This document shows, piece by piece, positions 1-15,716 of a stretch of DNA of 64,000 nucleotides (its first letter is position 1; the number at the start of each line of letters is the position of its first letter). Made by a program: the position numbers and the translations under genes. The notes below the pieces were generated by a model, which saw only the letters and a program-made list of their open reading frames with translations, was not told the origin of the DNA and ran no database searches. The DNA is taken from positions 106,001 through 170,000 of the forward strand of contig CATQJD010000145.1 of NCBI GenBank assembly GCA_958298945.1. Reading direction: 5' to 3'. The DNA comes from Atherix ibis (Eukaryota > Arthropoda > Insecta > Diptera > Athericidae).

Positions 1-3000
1 ACAAACCAACGAACCAACAAACCAACAAGCCAAGAAGCCAACAAAATAACAAACCAACAACCCAACAAACCAACAAGTTAACAAACCAGCAAACCAACAA
101 ACGAACAAACTACCAAATTAACAAGCCAACAAGCGAACAAACCAACAAGCCGACAAACCAACAAACCAACAAACAAACAAACCAGCAAACCAACAAACCA
201 ACAAACCAACAAACCAACAAACAAACAAACCAACAAACCAACAAACCAACAAACCAACAAGCCAACAAACCAACAAACCAACAAGCCAGCAAGCCAACAA
301 ACCAACAAACCAACAAACCAACAAACGAACAAATCAACAAACCAACAAACCAACAAATCAACAAACCAACAAACCAAAAAACCAACAAACCAACAAACCA
401 ACAAACCAACATACCAACAAACCAACAAACCAACAAACAAACAAATCAACAAACCAACAAACCAACAAACCAACAAACGAACAAATCAACAAACCAACAA
501 ACCAACAAACTAACAAACCAACAAACCAACAAACGAACAAGTCAACAAACCAACAAACCAACAAATCAACAAACCAACAAACCAACAAACGAACAAACCA
601 ACCAACAAACAAACCAACAAACCAACAGACAAACAAACCAACAAACCAACAAACCAACAAACCAACAAACCAACAAACCAACAAACCAACAAGCCAACAA
701 ACCAACAAACCAACAAACCAACAAGCCAACAAAATTACAAACCAACAACCCAACAAATCAACAAATTAACAAACCAGCAAACCAACAAACGAACAAACCA
801 ATAAGCCAACAAACCAACAAACCAACAAACAAACAAACCAACAAACCAACAAACCAACAAACCAACAAATCGACAAGCCAACAAGCCAACAAACCAACAA
901 ACCAACAAACCAATAAACCAACAAACCAACAAACCAACAAACCAACAAACAGACAAACAAACAAACAAACAAACCAACAAGCCAACAAACCAACAAACCA
1001 ACCAGCCAACAAGCCAAAAAACTAACAAACCAACAAACCAAAAAACGAACAAACCAACAAACCAACAAACGAACAAACCAAAAAACCAACAAACCAACAA
1101 TCCAACAAGACAACAAACCAATAAACAAACAAACCAACAAACCAACAAACCAACAAACGAACAAACCAACAAACCAACAAACCAACAAACCAACAAACCA
1201 ACAAGCCAACAAACCAACAAACCAACAAGCCAACAAGCCAACAAACCAACAAACCAACAAACCAACAAACGAACAAATCAACAAACCAACCAACCAACAA
1301 ACCAACAAACCAACAAACCAACAAACCAAAAAAACCAACAAACCAACAAACCAACAAACCAACAAACCAACAAACCAACAAACCAACAAACCAACAAACC
1401 AACAAGCCAACAAACCAATAAACAAACAAGCTAACAAACCGACAAACCAACAAACCAACAAACGAACAAACCAACCAACAACAAACCAACAAACCAACAA
1501 ACAAACAAACCAACAAACCAACAAACCAACAAACCAACGAACCAACAAACCAACAAACCAACAAACCAACAAACCAACAAACCAACAAACCAACAAACGA
1601 ACAAATCAACAAACCAACAAACCAACAAACCAACAAACCAACAAACCAACAAACCAAAAAACCAACAAACCAACAAACCAACAAACCAACAAACCAACAA
1701 ACCAACAAGCCAACAAACCAATAAACAAACAAGCTAACAAACCAACAAACCAACAAACCAACAAAAAAACAAACCAACCAACAAACAAACCAACAAACCA
1801 ACAAACAAACAAACCAACAAACCAACAAACCAACAAACCAACAAACCAACAAACCAACGAACCAACAAACCAACAAGCCTACAAACCAACGAACCAACAA
1901 ACCAACAAGCCAAGAAGCCAACAAAATAACAAACCAACAACCCAACAAACCAACAAATTAACAAACCAGCAAACCAACAAACAAACAAACTACCAAATTA
2001 ACAAGCCAACAAGCGAACAAACCAACAAGCCGACAAACCAACAAACCAACAAACAAACAAACCAGCAAACCAACAAACCAACAAACCAACAAACCAACAA
2101 ACCAACAAACAAACAAACCAACAAACCAACAAACCAACAAACCAACAAGCCAACAAACCAACAAACCAACAAGCCAACAAGCCAACAAACAAACAAACCA
2201 ACAAACCAACAAACCAACAAACCAACAAATCAACAAACCAACAAACCAACAAATCAACAAACCAACAAACCAACAAACCAACATACCAACAAACGAACAA
2301 ATCAACAAACCAACAAACCAACAAACTAACAAACCAACAAACCAACAAACGAGCAAGTCAACAAACCAACAAACCAACAAATCAACAAACCAACAAACCA
2401 ACAAACGAACAAACCAACCAACAAACAAACCAACAAACCAACAGACAAACAAACCAACAAACCAACAAACCAACAAACCAACAAACCAACAAACCAACAA
2501 GCCAACAAACCAACAAACCAACAAACCAACAAGCCAACAAGCTAACAAAATTACAAACCAACAACTTAACAAACCAACAAATTAACAAACCAGCAAACCA
2601 AGAAACGAACAAACTAACAAACAAACAAACAAACAAACCAACAAGCGAACAAACCAACAAACCAACCAGCCAACAAGCCAAAAAACTAACAAACCAACAA
2701 ACCAAAAAACGAACAAACCAAGAAACCAACAAACGAACAAACCAACAAACAAATAAACCAACAAACCAACAAACCAACAAACCAACAAACCGACAAGCCA
2801 ACAAGCCAACAAATCAACAAACCAACAAACCAATAAACCAACAAACCAACAAACCAACAAACCAACAAACCAACAAACCAACAAACCAACAAACCAAAAA
2901 ACCAACAAACAAACAAACAAACAAACCAACAAGCGAACAAACCAACAAACCAACCAGCCAACAAGCCAAAAAACTAACAAACCAACAAACCAAAAAACGA

Positions 3001-5415
3001 ACAAACCAACAAACCAACAAACGAACAAACCAACAAACAAATAAACCAACAATCCAACAAACCAACAAACCAACAAGACAACAAACCAATAAACAAACAA
3101 ACCAACAAACCAACAAACCAACAAACGAACAAACCAACAAACCAACAAACCAACAAACCAACAAACCAACAAGCCAACAAACAAACAAACCAACAAGCCA
3201 ACAAGTCAACAAACCAACAAACCAACAAACCAACAAACGAACAAATCAACAAACCAACAAACCAACAAACCAACAAACCAATAAACAAACAAGCTAATAA
3301 ACCAACAAACCAACAAACCAACAAACGAACAAACCAACCAACAAACAAACCAACAAACCAACAAACAAACAAACAAACAAACCAACAAACCAACAAACCA
3401 ATAAACAAACAAGCTAATAAACCAACAAACCAACAAACCAACAAACGAACAAACCAACCAACAAACAAACCAACAAACCAACAAACAAACAAACCAACAA
3501 ACCAACAAACCAACAAACCAACGAATCAACAAACCAACAAGCCAACAAACAAACAAACCAACAAACCAACAAGCCAACAAGCCAACAAAATAACAAACCA
3601 ACAACCCAACAAACCAACAAATTAACAAACCAGCAAACCAACAAACGAACAAACTACCAAACGAACAAGCCAACAAGCGAACAAACCAAGAAGCCAACAA
3701 ACCAATAAACCAACAAACCAACAAACCAACAATCCAACAAACCAACAAGCCAACAAACCAAAAAACGAAGAAACCAACAAACCAACAAACCAACAAACCA
3801 AGAAGCCAACAAGCCAACAAACCAACAAACCAACAAACCAACAAACCAACAAACAAACAAACCAACAAACCAACATACCAAGAAGCCAACAAACCAACAA
3901 ACGAAAAAACCAGCAAACCAACAAGCCAACAAGCCAACAAACCAACAAACCAACAAACCAACAAACCAACAAACCAACAAACCAACAAACCAACAAACCA
4001 ACAAACCAACAAACCAACAAGCCAACAAGCCAACAAACCAACAAGCCAACAAACGAACAAACCAACAAACCCACAAGCCAACAAACCACAAAACCAACAA
4101 ACCAACAAACCAACAAACCAACAAACCAACAAACCAACAAGCCAACAAACCAACAAACGAACAAACCAGCAAACCAACAAGCCAACAAACCAACAAACCA
4201 ACAAACCACCAAACCAATAAGCCAACAAGCCAACAAACCAACAAACCAACAAACCAACAAACCAACAAACCAACAAACCAACAAACCAACAAACCAACAA
4301 GCCAACAAACCAACAAACGAACAAACCAGCAAACCAACAAGCCAACAAACCAACAAACCAACAAACCACCAAACCAATAAGCCAACAAGCCAACAAACCC
4401 ACAAGCCAACAGACAAACAAACTAACAACCCAACAAACCAACAAGCCAACAAACCACAAAACCAACAAACCAACAAGCCAACAAATCAACACACCAACAC
4501 ACCAACAAACGAACAAATCAACAAACCAACAAACCAACAAACCAACAAACCAACAAACCAACAAACCAACAAACCAACAAACCAACAAACCAACAAGCCA
4601 ACAAGCCAACAAACCAACAAGCCAACTAACGAACAAACTAACAAACCAACAAACCAACAAGCCAACAAACCAACAAACCAACAAACCAAAAAACCAACAA
4701 ACCAACAAACAAACAAACCAACAAACGAACAAACCAACAAACCAATAAACCAACAAACCAACAAACCAACAAACCAAAGAACCAACAAACCAACAAACCA
4801 ACAAACCAACAAGCCAACAAACCAACAAACCAACAAGCCAACAATCCAACAAACCAACAAACCAACAAACCAACAAACGAACAAATCAACAAACCAACAA
4901 ACCAACAAACCAACAAACCAACAAACCAACAAACCAACAATCCAACAAACCAATAAACAAACAAGCCAACAAACCAACAAACCAACAAACCAACAACCGA
5001 ACAAACCAACCAACAAACAAACCAACAAACCAAAAAACAAACAAACCAACAAACCAACAAACCAACAAACCAACAAACCAACAAACCAACAAACCAACAA
5101 ACCAACAAGCCAACAAACCAACAAACCAACAAACCAACAAGCCAACAAGCCAACAAAATAACAAACCAACAACCCAACAAACCAACAAATTAACAAATCA
5201 GCAAACCAACAAACGAACAAACTAACAAACCAACAAGCCAACAAGCTAACAAACCAACATACCAACAAACCAACAAACCAACAAACAAACAAACCAACAA
5301 AACAACAAACCAACAAATCAACAAACGAACTAACCAAAAAAACCAACAAGCCAACAAACCAACAAACCACGAACCAACAAACCAATAAACTAACAAACCA
5401 ACAAACAAACAAACC
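1..5415 (+). repeat. Higher-order repeat of ~6.8 kb, copy 1
   Basis: The order of variant octamers in this segment is repeated almost exactly 6779 bp to the right at its start, with the offset drifting to about 6.89 kb at its end as whole octamers were gained. Matched landmarks: CTACCAAATTAAC at 110 and 6889 and at 1990 and 8777; AATTAC at 733 and 7512; CTACCAAACG at 3654 and 10545; ATCAACACACC at 4485 and 11384; CACGAACC at 5368 and 12251. Copy 1 is cut by the window start. Confidence 0.85.
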
Positions 5416-6779
5416 AACAAACCAACATACCAACAAACCAACAAACCAACAAACCAACAAACGAACAAGTCAACAAACCAACAAACCAACAAATCAACAA
5501 ACCAACAAACCAACAAACGAACAAACCAACCAACAAACAAACCAACAAACCAACAGACAAACAAACCAACAAACCAACAAACCAACAAACCAACAAACCA
5601 ACAAACCAACAAGCCAACAAACCAACAAACCAACAAACCAACAAGACAACAAGCCAACAAAATTACAAACCAACAACCCAACAAATCAACAAATTAACAA
5701 ATCAGCAAACCAACAAACGAACAAACCAATAAGCCAACAAACCAACAAACCAACAAACAAACAAACCAACAAACCAACAAACCAACAAACCAACAAACCA
5801 ACAAATCGACAAGCCAACAAACCAACAAACCAACAAACCAATAAACCAACAAACCAACAAACCAACAAACCAACAAACCAACAAACAAACAAACAAACAA
5901 ACCAACAAGCCAACAAACCAACAAACCAACCAGCCAACAAGCCAAAAAACTAACAAACCAACAAACCAAAAAACGAACAAACCAACAAACCAACAAACGA
6001 ACAAACCACAAAACCAACAAACCAACAAACCAACAAGACAACAAACCAATAAACAAACAAACCAACAAACCAACAAACCAACAAACGAACAAACCAACAA
6101 ACCAACAAACCAACAAACCAACAAACCAACAAGCCAACAAACCAACAAACCAACAAAGCCAACAAGCCAACAAACCAACAAACCAACAAACCAACAAACC
6201 AACAAACCAACAAACGAACAAATCAACAAACCAACCAACCAACAAACCAACAAACCAACAAACCAACAAACCAAAAAAACCAAAAAAACCAACAAACCAA
6301 CAAACCAACAAACCAACAAACCAACAAACCAACAAACCAACAAACCAACAAGCCAACAAACCAATAAATAAACAAGCTAACAAACCAACAAACCAACAAA
6401 CCAACAAACGAACAAACCAACCAACAAACAAACCAACAAACCAACAAACAAACAAACCAATAAACCAACAAACCAACAAACCAACGAACCAACAAACCAA
6501 CAAACCAACAAACCAACAAACAAACAAACCAACAAACCAACAATCCAACAAACCAACAAACCAACAAACCAAAAAACCAACAAACCAACAAACCAACAAA
6601 CCAACAAACCAACAAACCAACAAGCCAACAAACCAATAAACAAACAAGCTAACAAACCAACAAACCAACAAACCAACAAACGAACAAACCAACCAACAAA
6701 CAAACCAACAAACCAACAAACAAACAAACCAACAAACCAACAAACCAACAAACCAACGAACCAACAAACCAACAAGCCA
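5416..6779 (+). repeat. Satellite block related to 490-1900 and 7270-8680
   Basis: This block carries AATTAC at 5661, which aligns with 733 (offset 4928) and 7512. It ends with the junction AAGCCAAGAAGCC, whose CCAAGA landmark is at 6809; the same landmark is at 30, 1910 and 8689. The 6779-bp repeat is therefore itself built of a 1880-bp part (30-1910) and a 4899-bp part (1910-6809) that share this block. Confidence 0.7.
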
Positions 6780-9700
6780 ACAAACCAACGAACCAGCAAA
6801 CCAACAAGCCAAGAAGCCAACAAAATAACAAACCAACAACCCAACAAACCAACAAGTTAACAAACGAGCAAACCAACAAACGAACAAACTACCAAATTAA
6901 CAAGCCAACAAGCGAACAAACCAACAAGCCGACAAACCAACAAACCAACAAACAAACAAACCAGCAAACCAACAAACCAACAAACCAACAAACCAACAAA
7001 CAAACAAACCAACAAACCAACAAACCAACAAACCAACAAGCCAACAAACCAACAAACCAACAAGCCAACAAGCCAACAAACCAACAAACCAACAAACCAA
7101 CAAACGAACAAATCAACAAACCAACAAACCAACAAATCAACAAACCAACAAACCAAAAAACCAACAAACCAACAAACCAACAAACTAACATACCAACAAA
7201 CCAACAAACCAACAAACAAACAAATCAACAAACCAACAAACCAACAAACCAACAAACGAACAAATCAACAAACCAACAAACCAACAAACTAACAAACCAA
7301 CAAACCAACAAACGAACAAGTCAACAAACCAACAAACCAACAAATCAACAAACCAACAAACCAACAAACGAACAAACCAACCAACAAACAAACCAACAAA
7401 CCAACAGACAAACAAACCAACAAACCAACAAACCAACAAACCAACAAACCAACAAACCAACAAACCAACAAGCCAACAAACCAACAAACCAACAAACCAA
7501 CAAGCCAACAAAATTACAAACCAACAACCCAACAAATCAACAAATTAACAAACCAGCAAACCAACAAACGAACAAACCAATAAGCCAACAAACCAACAAA
7601 CCAACAAACAAACAAACCAACAAACCAACAAACCAACAAACCAACAAATCGACAAGCCAACAAGCCAACAAACCAACAAACCAACAAACCAATAAACCAA
7701 CAAACCAACAAACCAACAAACCAACAAACAGACAAACAAACAAACAAACAAACCAACAAGCCAACAAACCAACAAACCAACCAGCCAACAAGCCAAAAAA
7801 CTAACAAACCAACAAACCAAAAAACGAACAAACCAACAAACCAACAAACGAACAAACCAAAAAACCAACAAACCAACAAACCAACAAGACAACAAACCAA
7901 TAAACAAACAAACCAACAAACCAACAAACCAACAAACGAACAAACCAACAAACCAACAAACCAACAAACCAACAAACCAACAAGCCAACAAACCAACAAA
8001 CCAACAAGCCAACAAGCCAACAAACCAACAAACCAACAAACCAACAAACGAACAAATCAACAAACCAACCAACCAACAAACCAACAAACCAACAAACCAA
8101 CAAACCAACAAACCAAAAAACCAACAAACCAACAAACCAACAAACCAACAAACCAACAAACCAACAAACCAACAAACCAACAAACCAACAAGCCAACAAA
8201 CCAATAAACAAACAAGCTAACAAACCAACAAACCAACAAACCAACAAACGAACAAACCAACCAACAAACAAACCAACAAACCAACAAACAAACAAACCAA
8301 CAAACCAACAAACCAACAAACCAACGAACCAACAAACCAACAAACCAACAAACCAACAAACCAACAAACCAACAAACCAACAAACGAACAAATCAACAAA
8401 CCAACAAACCAACAAACCAACAAACCAACAAACCAAAAAACCAACAAACCAACAAACCAACAAACCAACAAACCAACAAACCAACAAGCCAACAAACCAA
8501 TAAACAAACAAGCTAACAAACCAACAAACCAACAAACCTACAAACGAACAAACCAACCAACAAACAAACCAACAAACCAACAAACAAACAAACCAACAAA
8601 CCAACAAACCAACAAACCAACAAACCAACAAACCAACGAACCAACAAACCAACAAGCCTACAAACCAACGAACCAACAAACCAACAAGCCAAGAAGCCAA
8701 GAAGCCAACAAAATAACAAACCAACAACCCAACAAACCAACAAATTAACAAACCAGCAAACCAACAAACGAACAAACTACCAAATTAACAAGCCAACAAG
8801 CGAACAAACCAACAAGCCGACAAACCAACAAACCAACAAACAAACAAACCAGCAAACCAACAAACCAACAAACCAACAAACCAACAAACAAACAAACCAA
8901 CAAACCAACAAACCAACAAACCAACAAGCCAACAAACCAACAAACCAACAAGCCAACAAGCCTACAAACCAACAAACCAACAAACCAACAAACCAACAAA
9001 CCAACAAATCAACAAACCAACAAACCAACAAATCAACAAACCAACAAACCAAAAAACCAACAAACCAACAAACCAACAAACCAACATACCAACAAACCAA
9101 CAAACCAACAAGCAAACAAGCCAACAAACCAACAAACCAACAAACCAATATACCAACAAACGAACAAATCAACAAACCAACAAACCAACAAACTAACAAA
9201 CCAACAAACCAACAAACGAACAAGTCAACAAACCAACAAACCAACAAATCAACAAACCAACAAACCAACAAACGAACAAACCAACCAACAAACAAACCAA
9301 CAAACCAACAGACAAACAAACCAAAAAACCAACAAACCAACAAACCAACAAACCAACAAACCAACAAGCCAACAAACCAACAAACCAACAAACCAACAAG
9401 CCAACAAGCCAACAAAATTACAAACCAACAACTTAACAAACCAACAAATTAACAAACCAGCAAACCAAGAAACGAACAAACTAACAAACAAACAAACAAA
9501 CAAACCAACAAGCGAACAAACCAACAAACCAACCAGCCAACAAGCCAAAAAACTAACAAACCAACAAACCAAAAAACGAACAAACCAAGAAACCAACAAA
9601 CGAACAAACCAACAAACAAATAAACCAACAAACCAACAAACCAACAAACCAACAAACCAACAAACCAACAAACCGACAAGCCAACAAGCCAACAAACCAA

Positions 9701-12295
9701 CAAACCAACAAACCAATAAACCAACAAACCAACAAACCAACAAATCAACAAACCAACAAACCAACAAACCAACAAACCAACAAACCAACAAACAAACAAA
9801 CAAACAAACCAACAAGCGAACAAACCAACAAACCAACCAGCCAACAAGCCAAAAAACTAACAAACCAACAAACCAAAAAACGAACAAACCAACAAACCAA
9901 CAAACGAACAAACCAACAAACAAATAAACCAACAAACCAACAAACCAACAAACCAACAAGACAACAAACCAATAAACAAACAAACCAACAAACCAACAAA
10001 CCAACAAACGAACAAACCAACAAACCAACAAACCAACAAACCAACAAACCAACAAGCCAACAAACCAACAAACCAACAAGCCAACAAGTCAACAAACCAA
10101 CAAACCAACAAACCAACAAACGAACAAATCAACAAACCAACAAACCAACAAACCAACAAACCAACAAACCAACAAACCAATAAATAAACAAGCTAATAAA
10201 CCAACAAACCAATAAACCAACAAACGAACAAACCAACCAACAAACAAACCAACAAACCAACAAACAAACAAACCAACAAACCAACAAACCAATAAACAAA
10301 CAAGCTAATAAACCAACAAACCAACAAACCAACAAACGAACAAACCAACCAACAAACAAACCAACAAACCAACAAACAAACAAACCAACAAACCAACAAA
10401 CCAACAAACCAACGAACCAACAAACCAACAAGCCAACAAACAAACAAACCAACAAACCAACAAGCCAACAAGCCAACAAAATAACAAACCAACAACCCAA
10501 CAAACCAACAAATTAACAAACCAGCAAACCAACAAACGAACAAACTACCAAACGAACAAGCCAACAAGCGAACAAACCAAGAAGCCAACAAACCAATAAA
10601 CCAACAAACCAACAAACCAACAATCCAACAAACCAACAAGCCAACAAACCAAAAAACGAAGAAACCAATAAACCAACAAACCAACAAACCAAGAAGCCAA
10701 CAAGCCAACAAACCAACAAACCAACAAACCAACAAACCAACAAACAAACAAACCAACAAACCAACATACCAAGAAGCCAACAAACCAACAAACGAAAAAA
10801 CCAGCAAACCAACAAGCCAACAAGCCAACAAACCAACAAACCAACAAACCAACAAACCAACAAACCAACAAACCAACAAACCAACAAACCAACAAACCAA
10901 CAAGCCAACAAGCCAACAAACCAACAAGCCAACAAACGAACAAACCAACAAACCCACAAGCCAACAAACCACAAAACCAACAAACCAACAAACCAACAAA
11001 CCAACAATACAACAAACCAACAAGCCAACAAACCAAAAAACGAACAAACCAACAAACCAACAAACCAACAAACCAACAAGCCAACAAGCCAACAAACCAA
11101 CAAACCAACAAACCAACAAACCAACAAACCAACAAACCAACAAACCAACAAACCAACAAACCAACAAACCAACAAACCAACAAACCAACAAACCAACAAG
11201 CCAACAAACCAACAAACGAACAAACCAGCAAACCAACAAGCCAACAAACCAACAAACCAACAAACCACCAAACCAATAAGCCAACAAGCCAACAAACCCA
11301 CAAGCCAACAGACAAACAAACTAACAACCCAACAAACCAACAAGCCAACAAACCACAAAACCAACAAACCAACAAGCCAACAAATCAACACACCAACACA
11401 CCAACAAACGAACAAACCAACAAACCAACAAACCAACAAACCAACAAACCAACAAACCAACAAACCAACAAACCAACAAACCAACAAGCCAACAAGCCAA
11501 CAAACCAACAAGCCAACTAACGAACAAACTAACAAACCAACAAACCAACAAGCCAACAAACCAACAAACCAACAAACCAAAAAACCAACAAACCAACCAA
11601 CAAACAAACTAACAAACGAACAAACCAACATACCAATAAACCAACAAACCAACAAACCAACAAACCAACAAACCAACAAACCAACAAACCAACAAGCCAA
11701 CAAACCAACAAACCAACAAGCCAACAATCCAACAAACCAACAAACCAACAAACCAACAAACGAACAAATCAACAAACCAACAAACCAACAAACCAACAAA
11801 CCAACAAACCAACAAACCAACAATCCAACAAACCAATAAACAAATAAGCCAACAAACCAACAAACCAACAAACCAACAACCGAACAAACCAACCAACAAA
11901 CAAACCAACAAACCAAAAAACAAACAAACCAACAAACCAACAAACCAACAAACCAACAAACCAACAAACCAACAAACCAACAAGCCAACGAACCAACAAA
12001 CCAACAAACCAACAAGCCAACAAGCCAACAAAATAACAAACCAACAACCCAACAAACCAACAAATTAACAAATCAGCAAACCAACAAACGAACAAACTAA
12101 CAAACCAACAAGCCAACAAGCTAACAAACCAACATACCAACAAACCAACAAACCAACAAACAAACAAACCAACAAAACAACAAACCAACAAACCAACAAA
12201 TCAACAAACGAACTAACCAAAAAAACCAACAAGCCAACAAACCAACAAACCACGAACCAACAAACCAATAAACTAACAAACCAACAAACAAACAA
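6780..12295 (+). repeat. Higher-order repeat of ~6.8 kb, copy 2
   Basis: This is the second copy of the variant pattern of 1-5415. Correspondence is lost at about 12295, where the sequence passes into the 1976-bp repeat family. Between the copies, matches include dozens of single-base variants, whereas neighbouring octamers within a copy differ freely. That contrast is the signature of block amplification. Confidence 0.85.
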
Positions 12296-12299
12296 ACCA

Positions 12300-13740
12300 A
12301 CAAACCAACAAACCAACAAGCCAACAAGCCAACAAACAAACAAACCAAGCAACCAACAAAAAAATAAACCAACAAGCCAACAAACCAACAAACCAACAAA
12401 CCAAAAAACCAACAAACCAACAAACAAACAAACCAACAAATGAACAAATCAACAAACCAACAAACCAACAAGCCAACAAACCAACAAACCAACAAACCAA
12501 CAAGCCAACAAACCAATAAACAAACAAGCCAACAAACCAACAAACCAACAAACCAACAAACGAACAAACCAACCAACAAACAAACCAACAAACCAAAAAA
12601 CAAACAAACCAACAAACCAACAAACCAACAAACCAACAAACCAACAAACCAACAAACCAACAAGCCAACAAACCAACAAACCAACAAACCAACAAGCCAA
12701 CAAGCCAACAAAATAACAAACCAACAACCCAACAAACCAACAAATTAACAAATCAGCAAACCAACAAACGAACATACTAACAAACCAACAAGCCAACAAG
12801 CTAACAAACCAACATACCAACAAACCAACAAACCAACAAACAAACAAACCAACAAAACAACAAACCAACAAACCAACAAATCAACAAACGAACTAACCAA
12901 AAAAACCAACAAGCCAACAAGCCAACAAACCACGAACCAACAAACCAATAAACTTACAAACCAACAAACAAACAAACCAACAAACCAACAAACCAACAAA
13001 CCAACAATCCAACAAACAAACAAACCAACAAACCAACAAACCAATAAGCCAACAAACCAACAAACCAACAAACAAACAAACCAACAAAACAACAAACCAA
13101 CAAACCAACAAATCAACAAACGAACTAACCAAAAAAACCAACAAGGCAACAAGCCAACAAACCACGAACCAACAAGCCAACAAATCAACAAACCAACAAG
13201 CCAACAAACCAACAAACCAACAAGCCAACAAACCAACAAACCAACAAGCGAACAAACAAACAAACCAACAAACCAACAAGCCCACAAACTAAGAAGCCAA
13301 CAAACCAACAAACCAACAAACCAACAAACCAACAAACCAACAAACCAACAAACCAAGTAACCAACAAACCAACATACCAATAAGCCAACAAGCCAACAAA
13401 CCAACAAACCAACAAACCAACAAGCCAACAAGCCAACAAACCAACAAACCAACAAACCAACAAACCAACAAACCAGGTAACCAACAAACCAATAAGCCAA
13501 CAAGCCAACAAGCGAACAAACCAACAAGCCAACAAACCAACAAACCAACATACAAACAAACCAACAAACCAACAAACTAACAAACCAACAAACCAATAAA
13601 CCAACAAACCAACAAACCAACAAACCAACAAACCAACAAACCAACAAACCGACAAGCCAACAAGCCAACAAGCCAACAAACCAACAAACCAATAAACCAA
13701 CAAACCAACAAACCAACAAACCAACAAACCAACAAACCAA
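12300..13740 (+). repeat. 1976-bp higher-order repeat, copy 1
   Basis: Landmarks recur exactly 1976 bp (247 octamers) downstream: CCAAGC at 12345 and 14321, CACGAACC at 12931 and 14907, and again at 13163 and 15139. The AAGGCAAC variant close by also recurs. Confidence 0.82.
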
Positions 13741-14275
13741 CAAACCAACAAACCAACAAACAAACAAACAAACAAACCAACAAGCCAACAAACCAACAAA
13801 CGAACAAATCAACAAACCAACAAACCAACAAACCAACAAACCAACAAACCAACAAACCAACAATCCAACAAACCAATAAACAAACAAGCCAACAAACCAA
13901 GAAACCAACAAACCAACAACCGAACAAACCAACCAACAAACAAACCAACAAACAAAAAAACAAACAAACCAACAAACCAACAAACCAACAAACCAACAAA
14001 CCAACAAACCAACAAACCAACAAGCCAACAAACCAACAAACCAACAAACCAACAAGCCAACAAGCCAACAAAATAACAAACCAACAACCCAACAAACCAA
14101 CAAATTAACAAATCAGCAAACCAACAAACGAACAAACTAACAAACCAACAAGCCAACAAGCTAACAAACCAACATACCAACAAACCAACAAACCAACAAA
14201 CAAACAAACCAACAAAACAACAAACCAACAAGCCAACAAGCCAACAAACAAACAAACCAACAAACCAACAAACCA

Positions 14276-15716
14276 GTAAGCCAACAAACCAACAAACCAA
14301 CAAACCAACAAACCAACAAACCAAGCAACCAACAAAAAAATAAACCAACATGCCAACAAACCAACAAACCAACAAACCAAAAAACCAACAAACCAACAAA
14401 CAAACAAACCAACAAATGAACAAATCAACAAACCAACAAACCAACAAACCAACAAACCAACAAACCAACAAACCAACAAGCCAACAAACCAATAAACAAA
14501 CAAGCCAAGAAACCAACAAACCAACAAACCAACAAACAAACAAACCAACCAACAAACAAACCAACAAACCAAAAAACAAACAAACCAACAAACCAACAAA
14601 CCAACAAACCAACAAACCAACAAACCAACAAGCCAACAAACCAACAAACCAACAAACCAACAAGCCAACAAGCCAACAAGCCAACAAAATAACAAACCAA
14701 CAACCCAACAAACCAACAAATTAACAAATCAGCAAACCAACAAACGAACAAACTAGCAAACCAACAAGCCAACAAGCTAACAAACCAACATACCAACAAA
14801 CCAACAAACCAACAAACAAACAAACCAACAAAACAACAAACCAACAAACCAACAAATCAACAAACGAACTAACCAAAAAAACCAACAAGCCAACAAGCCA
14901 ACAAACCACGAACCAACAAACCAATAAACTTACAAACCAACAAACAAACAAACCAACAAACCAACAAACCAACAAACCAACAAGCCAACAAACAAACAAA
15001 CCAACAAACCAACAAACCAATAAGCCAACAAACCAACAAACCAACAAACAAACAAACCAACAAAACAACAAACCAACAAACCAACAAATCAACAAACGAA
15101 CTAACCAAAAAAACCAACAAGGCAACAAGCCAACAAACCACGAACCAACAAGCCAACAAATCAACAAACCAACAAGCCAACAAACCAACAAACCAACAAG
15201 CCAACAAACCAACAAACCAACAAGCGAACAAACAAACAAACCAACAAACCAACAAGCCAACAAACTAAGAAGCCAACAAACCAACAAACCAACAAACCAA
15301 CAAACCAACAAACCAACAAACCAACAAACCAAGTAACCAACTAACCAACATACCAATAAGCCAACAAGCCAACAAACCAACAAACCAACAAACCAACAAG
15401 CCAACAAGCCAACAAACCAACAAACCAACAAACCAACAAACCAACAAACCAAGTAACCAACAAACCAATAAGCCAACAAGCCAACAAGCGAACAAACTAA
15501 CAAGCCAACAAACCAACAAACCAACATAAAAACAAACCAACAAACCAACAAACTAACAAACCAACAAACCAATAAACCAACAAACCAACAAACCAACAAA
15601 CCAACAAACCAACAAACCAACAAACCAACAAACCGACAAGCCAACAAGCCAACAAGCCAACAAACCAACAAACCAATAAACCAACAAACCAACAAACCAA
15701 CAAACCAACAAACCAA
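14276..15716 (+). repeat. 1976-bp higher-order repeat, copy 2
   Basis: This is the second copy of 12300-13740 at constant offset, with scattered single-base differences such as AAGTAACCAACTAACC near 15331 in place of AAGTAACCAACAAACC. The segment between the copies (about 13741-14275) is ordinary array with mixed variants. Confidence 0.82.
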
